DNA of 64,000 bases from Kitasatospora sp. NBC_00374 (GTDB lineage: Bacteria; Actinomycetota; Actinomycetes; Streptomycetales; Streptomycetaceae), in contig NZ_CP107964.1 in the NCBI RefSeq assembly GCF_041434935.1, forward strand, positions 6,989,001-7,053,000, in the 5' to 3' direction. Positions 24,148 to 32,522 of the stretch are shown here, piece after piece (positions within the stretch are counted from its first letter, which is position 1; each line of letters starts with the position of its first letter). Made by a program: the position numbers and the translations under genes. The notes below the pieces were generated by a model that was not told the origin of the DNA, did not search any database, and saw nothing but the letters and a program-made list of their open reading frames with translations.

Positions 24148-25113
24148 CTAGCCGGCCAGCCAGGGGTTGGCGTCGGCGAGGTCGACGGTCTTGAGCACCA
24201 CGAGCACCACCAGCACCGCGAGGGTGGCCGTCAGCCCGGCCACCTGCACGGCGGTGCGCTGCTTCGCCGGCGCGAAGGCCAGTACCGCGCCGGTGGCGAG
24301 GCCGGTCAGCAGCCCGCCCAGGTGCCCCTGCCACGAGGTGATGCCCGCCGAGACGACCAGCCAGATCACCAGGCTGACCATCTGCCGGTTGCCGCCCAGC
24401 GGATCGTGGTGCAGACGCCGGCTCAGCACGAAGTACGCGGAGGTCAGGCCGAAGATCGCCCCGGAGGCGCCGACGGCGGCGCCGGTCGGCTGCAGCAGGT
24501 AGACCAGGGCCGAGCCGCCGAGCGCCGACAGCAGGTAGACGGCCAGGTAGCGGACGGCGCCCAGGCGCTCCTCGACGACCCGGCCGATCACCCACAGCGA
24601 GAACATGTTCATCAGGATGTGGGCGATCCCGAACCGCCCCTCGGTGGGCAGCTGGTGCAGGAAGGCCGAGGTGATCAGCCGGTACCACTCGCCGTCCGCG
24701 ACGCCCACCGCGTGGAAGTCGGCCGGCAGGACGAAGCCGTGGTAGAGGTAGTAGCCGCCGTCGGGGCCGACCACCGCCAGCCCGCGCATGGCGAAGTCGT
24801 CGATCACCGTCGACTTCGCCAGCTCCGCCAGGTAGGCCAGCACGTTCAGGACGATCAGCGCGTAGGTGACGTAGGGGGCGCCGCCCACCCGGCCGCCGAA
24901 CTGCGTCCGGACCTGCCGCATGCCCTGGTTGCCGGCCTTCACGCACTCCGGGCACTGGTAGCCGACCGAGGCCTCGCGCATGCAGTCCGGGCAGATGTAG
25001 CGGTCGCACCGGGTGCACCGCACGTGGGACTCCCGCGCGGTGTGCCGGTAGCAGACCGGGTCCGGCCGGGCCTCGGGGGTCTGCGGGCTGTCGGCGGGCT
25101 GGGTGGCGTCCAT
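24148..25113 (-). CDS. rhomboid intramembrane serine protease with N-terminal zinc finger
   Basis: 321 aa. Residues about 18-62 form a B-box-like zinc finger (CYRHTARESHVRCTRC, CPDC, CPEC). Six or seven membrane helices follow. The catalytic Ser lies in GASGAIFG (about 203) and the His in WQGHLGGLLTG; the HILMNMFSLW loop helix is also typical. Rhomboids cut transmembrane segments of substrate proteins. ATG at 25113 (MDATQPADSP); upstream codons have no ribosome site. It is divergent from the ABM-domain gene. Confidence 0.9.
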   Translation of the reverse strand: MDATQPADSPQTPEARPDPVCYRHTARESHVRCTRCDRYICPDCMREASVGYQCPECVKAGNQGMRQVRTQFGGRVGGAPYVTYALIVLNVLAYLAELAKSTVIDDFAMRGLAVVGPDGGYYLYHGFVLPADFHAVGVADGEWYRLITSAFLHQLPTEGRFGIAHILMNMFSLWVIGRVVEERLGAVRYLAVYLLSALGGSALVYLLQPTGAAVGASGAIFGLTSAYFVLSRRLHHDPLGGNRQMVSLVIWLVVSAGITSWQGHLGGLLTGLATGAVLAFAPAKQRTAVQVAGLTATLAVLVVLVVLKTVDLADANPWLAG

Positions 25114-25321
25114 GGAAGGCGGTGCTCTCCGTCGTGTTCGGGCGGCTGATCTGCGAGTGTCGGCGAACAAACTAGCGAAAGACGTCGAACGGCGGGAGTC
25201 TCGCGGACTGCCGCGCCAGCCTGACGGCCCGTCCGGCCCGGCACCCCCGCGCGCCCCCGCGCGCCCCGCCGGGATCGGGTGCCGGACGGCGTACCGTGCG
25301 GAGCGGAGCGAGGAGGTGGCG

Positions 25322-25648
25322 GTGTACGTCCTGGTGTACGACTACGAGGTGGCCGAGGAGCAGCGGTCCCGCTTCGAGGAGGTGTACGGCGCCTCGGGCG
25401 CGTGGGTCCGGCTGTTCGGCCGCGGCCGCGGGTACCTCGGCACCGACCTGTTCGAACGGGTCGGCGGTGGCCGCTACCTGGTCCTGGACCGCTGGGCCGA
25501 CGAGGCGGCGTACCGGGCGTTCCAGGAGGCCCACGGCGAGGAGTACCGCGGCCTCGCCGAACGGACCCGCGACCACTACCGCACCGAGACCCGCCTCGGC
25601 GTCGTCCCGGACGGCCCGGGGCTCGGCCACGGTGTCCCCCGGCCCTGA
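25322..25648 (+). CDS. antibiotic-biosynthesis-monooxygenase (ABM) fold protein
   Basis: 108 aa with the ferredoxin-like ABM pattern: YVLVYDYEVAEEQRSRFEEVYG, then a beta strand TDLFERVGGGRYLVLDRWADEAAYRAF. Such proteins oxidise small aromatic compounds without cofactors, or act as dimeric haem or stress proteins; the specific role is unknown. GTG start at 25322 with AGGAGG 5 nt upstream. The C-terminal 15 residues are Gly/Pro-rich and unconserved. Confidence 0.7.
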   Translation: MYVLVYDYEVAEEQRSRFEEVYGASGAWVRLFGRGRGYLGTDLFERVGGGRYLVLDRWADEAAYRAFQEAHGEEYRGLAERTRDHYRTETRLGVVPDGPGLGHGVPRP

Positions 25649-25707
25649 ACCGCCGACCCCGTCCGGCGGGCCGGGCGGGCCCGGGGCTCGGCTAGCCTGA
25701 GGGCACG

Positions 25708-26865
25708 ATGAACCGTTTCACGACGCCCTGGGGCGAGCTCGACCTCACCCGCTTCCCCGAGGACCCGCGCGACCGGCTCCGCGCCTGGGACGCCGCCGAC
25801 GACTACCTGCTGCGACACCTCGCCGGAATCGACGACGGACCGCCCACCGACCTGACCGGCACCGTCGTCGTGGTCGGCGACCGCTGGGGCGCGCTGGCCA
25901 CCGCGCTGGCCGCCCACCGGCCGGTACAGATCAGCGACTCCCACCTCGGCCAGCAGGCCACCCGCGCCAACCTGCGGCGCAGCGGCGCCGACCCGGACGC
26001 CGTCCGGCTGCTGTCCACCAGGGACGAGGTGCCCGAGCGGATCGACGTCCTGCTGATCCGGGTGCCCAAGAGCCTGGCCCTGCTGGAGGACCAGCTGCAC
26101 CGGCTGGCCCCGGCCGTCCACCCGGGCACCGTCGTGGCCGGCACCGGCATGGTCACCGAGATCCACACCTCCACGCTCACCCTCTTCGAACGGATCCTCG
26201 GGCCGACCCGCACCTCGCTGGCGGTCCGCAAGGCCCGGCTGATCCACTGCACACCGGACCCGCGGCCGGCTCCGACCGCCAACCCCTGGCCGCACAGCTA
26301 CCCGCTGCCCGCCGGCATCGGCCCGCTCTCCGGACGCACCGTCACCAACCACGCGGGCACCTTCTGCGCCGAGCGCCTCGACATCGGGACCAGGTTCTTC
26401 CTGCAGCACCTCCCGCAGCGCCGCGGCCCGCTGGACGTGGTGGACCTCGGCTGCGGCAACGGCGTGGTCGGGACGGCCGCCGCGCTCGCCAACCCCGAGG
26501 CGCGGCTGCTGTTCGTCGACGAGTCGCACCAGGCGGTCGCCTCCGCCGAGGCCACCTTCCGGGCCAACACCGTCCCCGCCGCCGCGGCGGACTTCCGGGT
26601 CGGCGACGGTCTGTCGGGCGTCGCGCCGGGCTCGGTCGACCTGGTGCTCAACAACCCGCCCTTCCACACCCACCAGGCGACCACCGACGCCACCGCCTGG
26701 CGGATGTTCCTCGGCGCCCGCGACGCGCTGCGCCCCGGCGGCGAGCTCTGGGTGGTCGGCAACCGGCACCTGGTCTACCACGTGAAGCTGCGCCGCCTCT
26801 TCGGCAACTGCGAAGTCGTGGCGAGCAACCCGAAGTTCGTGGTCCTGCGCGCCGTGCGGAACTGA
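25708..26865 (+). CDS. RlmG/RsmC-like rRNA (guanine-N2) methyltransferase
   Basis: 385 aa with the tandem methyltransferase layout of RlmG/RsmC. The N-terminal half is a degenerate Rossmann fold (TGTVVVVGDRWGALATALA). The C-terminal half is catalytic, with SAM motif VVDLGCGNGVVGTAAAL (about 252-268) and the exocyclic-amine motif LVLNNPPFH (NPPF). It should methylate a guanine N2 in 16S or 23S rRNA; RlmG (G1835) is the closer match by layout. ATG at 25708. Confidence 0.85.
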   Translation: MNRFTTPWGELDLTRFPEDPRDRLRAWDAADDYLLRHLAGIDDGPPTDLTGTVVVVGDRWGALATALAAHRPVQISDSHLGQQATRANLRRSGADPDAVRLLSTRDEVPERIDVLLIRVPKSLALLEDQLHRLAPAVHPGTVVAGTGMVTEIHTSTLTLFERILGPTRTSLAVRKARLIHCTPDPRPAPTANPWPHSYPLPAGIGPLSGRTVTNHAGTFCAERLDIGTRFFLQHLPQRRGPLDVVDLGCGNGVVGTAAALANPEARLLFVDESHQAVASAEATFRANTVPAAAADFRVGDGLSGVAPGSVDLVLNNPPFHTHQATTDATAWRMFLGARDALRPGGELWVVGNRHLVYHVKLRRLFGNCEVVASNPKFVVLRAVRN

Positions 26866-26868
26866 CCG

Positions 26869-27317
26869 GTGGCCACGGAGGCCACGGTGACCCGCAGCCT
26901 GCGCGCGGCCGGCGCGGTGCGCTGGACGGCGCCGACCCGCTCGCGGCCCTGCCGTCCGTCCTCGACGACGTCCACCCCGAGCACCGTGACCGCTACGCGG
27001 CCGTGCTCGCGCCCGACTGGCACCCGGGCCTGGCCACCGAGTTCAACGGCGCGGTCTGGCCGTGCCTCGGCTCCGCCGTCTGGGCCGTGCGCACCACCGA
27101 CTCCTTCGAGGGCGCCCTGCGCGCGGCGATCGACCTCGGCGGGGACACCGACACCGTCGCCGCGGTGGCCGGCGGCCTCGCGGGTGCGGTGTACGGGCTC
27201 GACGCCGTCCCCACCCGCTGGACCGAGCCGCTGCACGTCCCGCTGCCGGGCTCCGGTGGCCGGGTGCTGCGCCTGCCCGAGCTGCTGGCTCTGGCCGACC
27301 GGCTGGAGCGGGCCTGA
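26869..27317 (+). pseudogene. truncated ADP-ribosylglycohydrolase remnant
   Basis: Only the C-terminal third of an ADP-ribosylglycohydrolase (ARH/DraG fold) remains. The sequence from about 26930 reads DPLAALPSVLDDVHPEHRD, then LATEFNGAVWPCLGSAVWAV and the metal-binding GGDTDTVAAVAGGLAGAVYG. The start MLAPDWHPGL at 27003 is only an internal codon. The N-terminal metal site and two thirds of the fold are absent, and the first 60 bases after the upstream stop are in another frame. This looks like 5' deletion; a very short functional ARH fragment is unlikely. Confidence 0.7.
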
Positions 27318-27364
27318 GCAGGCGGGCGGTCGACCTCCGAGCGGTCCGCGGGAGCCACCCCCAG

Positions 27365-27432
27365 GTGCATACTTAGGGTACCCTTACATGTGGGTTCTTG
27401 CATGAATGTTCCGTGCTGCGTATATTCATGCC
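27365..27432 (+). promoter_or_regulatory. argC promoter with ARG-box-like operators
   Basis: TTGCAT (27398-27403) and TATATT (27421-27426), spaced by 17 bases, form a strong promoter. It overlaps two ARG-box half sites in inverse orientation, TGCATGAATGTTCC (27399-27412) and GTATATTCATGC (27420-27431). A third similar site, GTGCATACTTAGG (27366-27378), resembles the one before argG. ArgR, encoded in the same cluster, should bind here when arginine is plentiful. Confidence 0.75.
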
Positions 27433-27452
27433 AAGTTCGAGAGAGGAACGCC

Positions 27453-28481
27453 ATGGCATTGCGAGTCGCCGTCGCCGGCGCCAGTGGGTACGCGGGTGGC
27501 GAGGTGCTGCGTCTGCTGCTCGGCCACCCCGAGATCGAGATCGGGGCGCTGACCGGAGGCTCCAACGCCGGGGCGCGATTCGGCGGGCTGCAGCCGCATC
27601 TGCTCCCGCTGGCGGACCGGGTGCTGGAGCCGACCACCCCCGAGGTGCTCGCCGGGCACGACATCGTCTTCCTCGGCCTGCCGCACGGCCAGTCCGCCGC
27701 CGTCGCCGAGGCGCTCGGCGAGAACGTGCTGGTGGTCGACTGCGGCGCGGACTTCCGGCTGAAGGACGCCGCCACCTGGGAGCGGTTCTACGGCTCCCCG
27801 CACGCCGGCACCTGGCCGTACGGCCTGCCGGAGCTCCCCGGCCACCGGGCCGCGCTCAAGGGCAGCAAGCGGATCGCCGTCCCGGGCTGCTACCCGACGG
27901 CCGTGTCCCTGGCGCTCTTCCCGGCGTACGCGGCCCGGCTCGCCGAGCCCGAGGCCGTGATCGTGGCGGCCTCCGGCACCTCCGGTGCGGGCAAGGCGGT
28001 CAAGGCGCACCTGCTCGGCAGCGAGGTGATGGGCTCGATGAGCCCGTACGGCGTCGGCGGCGGCCACCGGCACACCCCGGAGATGGCGCAGAACCTCGGC
28101 CCGATCGCGGGGGAGGAGATCACCGTCTCCTTCACCCCGACCCTCGCCCCGATGCCCCGCGGCATCCTGGCGACCTGCAGTGCCAAGGCCCGGCCCGGCA
28201 CCACCGCCGCGTCGCTGCGCGCCGCGTACGCCGAGGCGTTCGCGGGCGAGACCTTCGTCCACCTGCTGCCCGAGGGGCAGTGGCCGCAGACCAGCTCGGT
28301 CTACGGCTCCAACGCCGCGCTGGTCCAGGTCGCCCTGGACGAGCACGCCGGGCGGATCATCGCGATCAGCGCGATCGACAACCTGGTGAAGGGCACCGCC
28401 GGCGGCGCGGTGCAGAGCATGAACATCGCCCTCGGCCTCCCCGAGGAGCTGGGCCTTCCGCTGAACGGAGTCGCACCGTGA
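27453..28481 (+). CDS. argC: N-acetyl-gamma-glutamyl-phosphate reductase
   Basis: 342 aa. NADPH-dependent third step of the acetylated arginine pathway. It has the N-terminal dinucleotide motif VAVAGASGYAGGEVLRLL, the catalytic Cys in VPGCYPTAVSLAL (about 146), and the conserved GGGHRHTPEM segment with the active-site His. The ATG at 27453 has GAGAGGAACGCC upstream. First gene of argCJBDRGH; its last bases overlap argJ (GTGA). Confidence 0.96.
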   Translation: MALRVAVAGASGYAGGEVLRLLLGHPEIEIGALTGGSNAGARFGGLQPHLLPLADRVLEPTTPEVLAGHDIVFLGLPHGQSAAVAEALGENVLVVDCGADFRLKDAATWERFYGSPHAGTWPYGLPELPGHRAALKGSKRIAVPGCYPTAVSLALFPAYAARLAEPEAVIVAASGTSGAGKAVKAHLLGSEVMGSMSPYGVGGGHRHTPEMAQNLGPIAGEEITVSFTPTLAPMPRGILATCSAKARPGTTAASLRAAYAEAFAGETFVHLLPEGQWPQTSSVYGSNAALVQVALDEHAGRIIAISAIDNLVKGTAGGAVQSMNIALGLPEELGLPLNGVAP

Positions 28482-29650
28482 CCGACAGTCAGAACGTAGG
28501 CGTGACGGCGGCGAAGGGCTTCCGAGCAGCCGGTGTCACCGCCGGCATCAAGGCCTCCGGCACCCCGGACCTCGCCCTGGTCGTCAACGACGGCCCGTCG
28601 TTCGCCGCGGCCGGTGTCTTCACCTCCAACCGGGTCAAGGCCGCACCGGTGCTCTGGTCCGAGCAGGTCCTGAAGGCCGGCCGGCTCACCGCCGTCGTCC
28701 TCAACTCCGGTGGCGCCAACGCCTGCACCGGCCCGCTGGGCTTCCAGGACACCCACGCCACCGCCGAGAAGGTCGCCGAGCAGCTGGACACCGGCGCCGG
28801 CGAGGTGGCGGTCTGCTCCACCGGCCTGATCGGCGAGCGGCTGCCGATGGACATCCTGCTGCCGGGCGTCGAGCAGGCCGTGGCGGCCCTCGACGCGGAC
28901 GGCGGCCGGGCGGCCGCGATCGCCATCAAGACCACCGACACCGTGCACAAGACCGCCGAGTTCACCAGCCCCGCGGGCTGGACGGTCGGCGGGATGGCCA
29001 AGGGCGCCGGCATGCTCGCCCCGGGCCTGGCCACCATGCTGGTGGTGATCACCACGGACGCTGCCGTCGAGGCCCCGGCGCTGGACGCCGCGCTGCGCGC
29101 CGGTGCCCGCACCACCTTCGACCGGATCGACTCCGACGGCTGCATGTCGACCAACGACACCGTGCTGCTGCTCGCCTCCGGCGCCTCCGGCGTCGTCCCG
29201 GACGGGGCGGAGTTCGCCGAGGCCGTCCGGACCGTCTCGGCCGACCTGGCCCGCCAGCTGATCGGCGACGCCGAGGGCGCGAGCAAGGACATCCGGATCG
29301 ACATCGTGAACGCCGCCACTGAGGAGGAGGCCGTCGAGGTCGCCCGTACGGTGGCCCGCAACAACCTCCTCAAGTGCGCCATCCACGGCGAGGACCCGAA
29401 CTGGGGCCGGGTGCTGGCCGCGATCGGCACCACCGCCGCGGCCTTCGACCCCGACCGGCTGGATGTCGCGATCAACGGCGTCTGGGTGTGCCGTGACGGT
29501 AGCGTCGGCGAGGACCGCAACCTGGTCTCGATGAAGGACCGCGAGGTGGTCATCACCGCGGACCTCAAGGCCGGCCCGGCCGCGGTCAGCGTCTGGACCA
29601 ACGACCTGACCGCCGACTACGTGCACGAGAACAGCGCCTACTCGACCTGA
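28478..29650 (+). CDS. argJ: ornithine acetyltransferase / N-acetylglutamate synthase
   Basis: 390 aa. Moves the acetyl group from acetylornithine to glutamate, so acetyl is recycled; it may also acetylate glutamate directly. The self-cleavage site is at KGAGMLAPGLATMLVV, where the Thr (about 185) becomes the beta-chain nucleophile; upstream CSTGLIGERLP and downstream NDTVLLLASG are conserved. GTG start overlaps the argC stop by 4 bases, so translation is coupled. No separate argA or argE is needed or seen. Confidence 0.96.
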   Translation: MTDSQNVGVTAAKGFRAAGVTAGIKASGTPDLALVVNDGPSFAAAGVFTSNRVKAAPVLWSEQVLKAGRLTAVVLNSGGANACTGPLGFQDTHATAEKVAEQLDTGAGEVAVCSTGLIGERLPMDILLPGVEQAVAALDADGGRAAAIAIKTTDTVHKTAEFTSPAGWTVGGMAKGAGMLAPGLATMLVVITTDAAVEAPALDAALRAGARTTFDRIDSDGCMSTNDTVLLLASGASGVVPDGAEFAEAVRTVSADLARQLIGDAEGASKDIRIDIVNAATEEEAVEVARTVARNNLLKCAIHGEDPNWGRVLAAIGTTAAAFDPDRLDVAINGVWVCRDGSVGEDRNLVSMKDREVVITADLKAGPAAVSVWTNDLTADYVHENSAYST

Positions 29651-29663
29651 TCCGGGGGACACC

Positions 29664-30596
29664 GTGCAGATCGCACCCAAGGGCGAACAGGCCCGTAACA
29701 ACACCGCGTTGCCCAAGGCCCGCACGTTGATCGAGGCGCTGCCCTGGCTGGAGCGCTTCCACGGCAAGACCATCGTGATCAAGTTCGGCGGCAACGCCAT
29801 GGTGGACGAGGACCTGAAGGCGGCCTTCGCCCAGGACGTCGTCTTCCTGCGCTACGCCGGCCTGCACCCCGTCGTCGTCCACGGCGGCGGCCCGCAGATC
29901 AGCGCCCAGCTGGAGAAGCTCGGACTGGAGTCCTCCTTCACCGCGGGTCTGCGGGTCACCACGCCGGAGACCATGGACGTGGTGCGGATGGTGCTGGCGG
30001 GCCAGGTGCAGCGCGAGCTGGTCGGTCTGCTGAACGGGCACGGCCCGTTCGCGGTCGGCATGACCGGCGAGGACGCCCACACCATGACCGCGGTCAAGCG
30101 GTACGCCGTGGTGGAGGGCGAGCAGGTCGACATCGGGCTGGTCGGCGACATCGTCCACATCGAGCCCGGCGCGGTGAAGGCGCTGATCGGGGACGGCCGG
30201 ATCCCGGTGATCTCCTCGATCGCGCGCGGCGCCGACGGCCACGTCTACAACATCAACGCGGACACCGCCGCCGCCGCACTGGCGGTGTCGCTCGGCGCCG
30301 AGATGCTGGTGATCCTCACCGACGTCGAGGGCCTGTACCGCGACTGGCCGAACTCGGACGACGTGATCAGCAAGCTCTCCGTCACCGAGCTGGACGAGAT
30401 GCTGCCCGGCCTGGCCAGCGGCATGCTCCCGAAGATGGAGGGCTGCCTGCGCGCCGTCCGCTCCGGCGTGGGCACGGCCCGCGTGCTGGACGGCCGGGTG
30501 CAGCACAGCCTGCTCCTGGAGATCTTCACCGACGAAGGCATCGGCACCATGGTCGTCCCCGACGACGAGGCGCCCGTACTGGGGGGACTGGCATGA
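29664..30596 (+). CDS. argB: acetylglutamate kinase
   Basis: 310 aa amino-acid kinase. Phosphorylates N-acetylglutamate. Motifs: IVIKFGGNAMVDE (ATP site Lys), VVVHGGGPQIS (substrate loop) and NINADTAAAALAVSLGAEMLVILTDVEG. An N-terminal helix (ALPKARTLIEALPWLERF) is of the kind that makes hexameric, arginine-inhibited kinases. GTG start at 29664, 13 nt after argJ. Stop overlaps the argD start (ATGA). Confidence 0.96.
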   Translation: MQIAPKGEQARNNTALPKARTLIEALPWLERFHGKTIVIKFGGNAMVDEDLKAAFAQDVVFLRYAGLHPVVVHGGGPQISAQLEKLGLESSFTAGLRVTTPETMDVVRMVLAGQVQRELVGLLNGHGPFAVGMTGEDAHTMTAVKRYAVVEGEQVDIGLVGDIVHIEPGAVKALIGDGRIPVISSIARGADGHVYNINADTAAAALAVSLGAEMLVILTDVEGLYRDWPNSDDVISKLSVTELDEMLPGLASGMLPKMEGCLRAVRSGVGTARVLDGRVQHSLLLEIFTDEGIGTMVVPDDEAPVLGGLA

Positions 30597-31798
30597 CCGG
30601 CGGCAACACCGAGATCACCGAGCGGTGGCAGGGCGCGCTGATGGACAACTACGGCACCCCGCGGGTGCCGCTGGTGCGCGGCGCGGGCTCGCGGTTCTGG
30701 GACGCGGACGGCAAGGAGTACCTGGACCTGGTCGGCGGCATCGCGGTGAACGCGCTCGGCACCGCCCATCCGGCGATCGTCGAGGCCGTCACCGGCCAGA
30801 TCTCGACCCTGGGCCATGTGTCCAACCTGTTCATCGCCGAGCCGACCGTCCGGCTCGCGGAGCGGCTGCTCCAGCTGTTCGGCCGCGAGGGCCGGGTGTT
30901 CTTCTGCAACTCCGGCGCGGAGGCCAACGAGGCCGCGTTCAAGATCAGCCGGCTGACCGGCCGGACACAGCTGATCTCCGTCCAGGGCGCCTTCCACGGC
31001 CGGACCATGGGCGCGCTCTCGCTCACCGCCCAGCCCGCCAAGCAGGACCCGTTCCGCCCGCTGCCCGGTGACGTCCTGCACGTGCCCTTCGGTGACGTCG
31101 AGGCGCTACGGGCCGCCGTCACCACCGAGACCGCCGCGGTCTTCCTGGAGCCGATCCAGGGCGAGAACGGGGCGATCCCGCTGCCCGACGGCTACCTCCG
31201 CGCGGCCCGCGAGATCACCCGCGCCACCGGCACCCTGCTGGTCCTGGACGAGATCCAGACCGGCATCGCCCGCACCGGCCACTGGTTCGCCCACCAGGCC
31301 TTCGAGGGCGTCGAGCCGGACGTCGTCACCCTGGCCAAGGGCCTCGGCGGCGGTCTGCCGATCGGCGCCACGGTCGCCTTCGGCCCGGCGGCGGACCTGC
31401 TCCACCCGGGCCACCACGGCACCACCTTCGGCGGAAACCCGGTGGTCGCCGCGGCGGGCCTGGCGGTGCTCGACACCATCGAGTCCGAGGGCCTGCTGGA
31501 CCACGTGCGGAAGGTCGGCGAGCGGCTGCGGGCCGGTATCGAGGCGATCGGGGACCCGCTGGTCGCCCACGTCCGCGGCGCGGGCCTGCTGCTGGGCATC
31601 GTGCTGACCGAGCCGGTGGCCGCCAAGGTGCAGGCCGTCGCGCAGCAGGCCGGCTTCCTGGTGAACGCGGCGGTACCGGACGCCGTACGGCTGGTGCCGC
31701 CCCTGGTGCTGACCGAACAGGAGGCGGACAGCTTCCTGAGCGCCCTGCCGGAGATCCTCCGGTCGGTGCGGGAGTCCGCCCCCGACGCGAACAGCTGA
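30593..31798 (+). CDS. argD: acetylornithine aminotransferase
   Basis: 401 aa, class III PLP aminotransferase. Converts acetylglutamate semialdehyde to acetylornithine, using glutamate. Motifs: FFCNSGAEANEAAFK, FHGRTMGALSLTAQPAK, LLVLDEIQTGIARTG with the PLP Asp, and the PLP Lys in VVTLAKGLGGGLPIGA (about 249). It overlaps argB by 4 bases. It may also serve lysine synthesis as DapC. Confidence 0.95.
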   Translation: MTGGNTEITERWQGALMDNYGTPRVPLVRGAGSRFWDADGKEYLDLVGGIAVNALGTAHPAIVEAVTGQISTLGHVSNLFIAEPTVRLAERLLQLFGREGRVFFCNSGAEANEAAFKISRLTGRTQLISVQGAFHGRTMGALSLTAQPAKQDPFRPLPGDVLHVPFGDVEALRAAVTTETAAVFLEPIQGENGAIPLPDGYLRAAREITRATGTLLVLDEIQTGIARTGHWFAHQAFEGVEPDVVTLAKGLGGGLPIGATVAFGPAADLLHPGHHGTTFGGNPVVAAAGLAVLDTIESEGLLDHVRKVGERLRAGIEAIGDPLVAHVRGAGLLLGIVLTEPVAAKVQAVAQQAGFLVNAAVPDAVRLVPPLVLTEQEADSFLSALPEILRSVRESAPDANS

Positions 31799-31821
31799 GC
31801 GCAGTCCAGGAGAATCATCGT

Positions 31822-32370
31822 ATGACCGCTCCCCACTCCGACCAGTCCGCCGCCGGGCCGACGTCGCAGGTCCCGCAGACCCGCACCGCTCGCCACCGGC
31901 GGATCGTGGACCTGTTGACCCGTCAGCCCGTCCGCTCGCAGAGCCAGCTGGCCAAGCTGCTGGCCGACGACGGACTGGTGGTCACCCAGGCCACCCTCTC
32001 CCGGGACCTGGACGAGCTGGGCGCGGTGAAGATCCGCAACCGGGACGGCGCGCTCATCTACGCCGTCCCGGCCGAGGGCGGCGACCGCACGCCGCGCGCG
32101 CCGATGGGCGAGTCCGCCAGCGAGGGCCGGATGGCCCGGCTGGCGGGCGAGCTCATGGTCTCCGCCACCGCCTCCGGCAACCTGGTGGTGCTGCGCACCC
32201 CGCCGGGCGCGGCGCAGTTCCTCGCCTCGGCGATCGATGCCGCCGAGGTGTACGAGGTCATCGGCACCATCGCCGGTGACGACACGGTGCTGCTGATCAG
32301 CCGCGACCCGGCCGGCGGCCAGGCGCTGGCCGACCACCTGATGCAGCTGGCCCAGGCCAAGGTCCAGTAG
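31822..32370 (+). CDS. argR: arginine repressor
   Basis: 182 aa. Winged-helix DNA-binding domain (RHRRIVDLLTRQPVRSQSQLAKLLADDGLVVTQATLSRDLDELGAVK) and C-terminal hexamerisation/arginine-binding domain (YEVIGTIAGDDTVLLISRD). An N-terminal extension of about 20 residues is typical of Streptomyces. It should repress the ARG-box promoters before argC and argG. Last gene of the first segment; argG has its own promoter 70-150 nt on. Confidence 0.95.
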   Translation: MTAPHSDQSAAGPTSQVPQTRTARHRRIVDLLTRQPVRSQSQLAKLLADDGLVVTQATLSRDLDELGAVKIRNRDGALIYAVPAEGGDRTPRAPMGESASEGRMARLAGELMVSATASGNLVVLRTPPGAAQFLASAIDAAEVYEVIGTIAGDDTVLLISRDPAGGQALADHLMQLAQAKVQ

Positions 32371-32417
32371 CCCGGCCCGGCCGCCCGGCCGGGCGGCACG
32401 TCCGCCGGAAACGGGGT

Positions 32418-32453
32418 TTGGCGTTTCATACGCGGTGATGCATACTTATGCCT
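32418..32453 (+). promoter_or_regulatory. argG promoter with ARG box
   Basis: TTGGCG (32418-32423) and CATACT (32441-32446), spaced by 17 bases, overlap the dyad GCATACTTATGC (32440-32451). The dyad resembles a half site before argC. ArgR binding would block this promoter. Confidence 0.65.
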
Positions 32454-32522
32454 AACGCCGCATGGGATCCCGCACAGCGCCGTTCCCCTGCCCTGTACGC
32501 ACCCTTTGTGAAGGAGAAAGCC

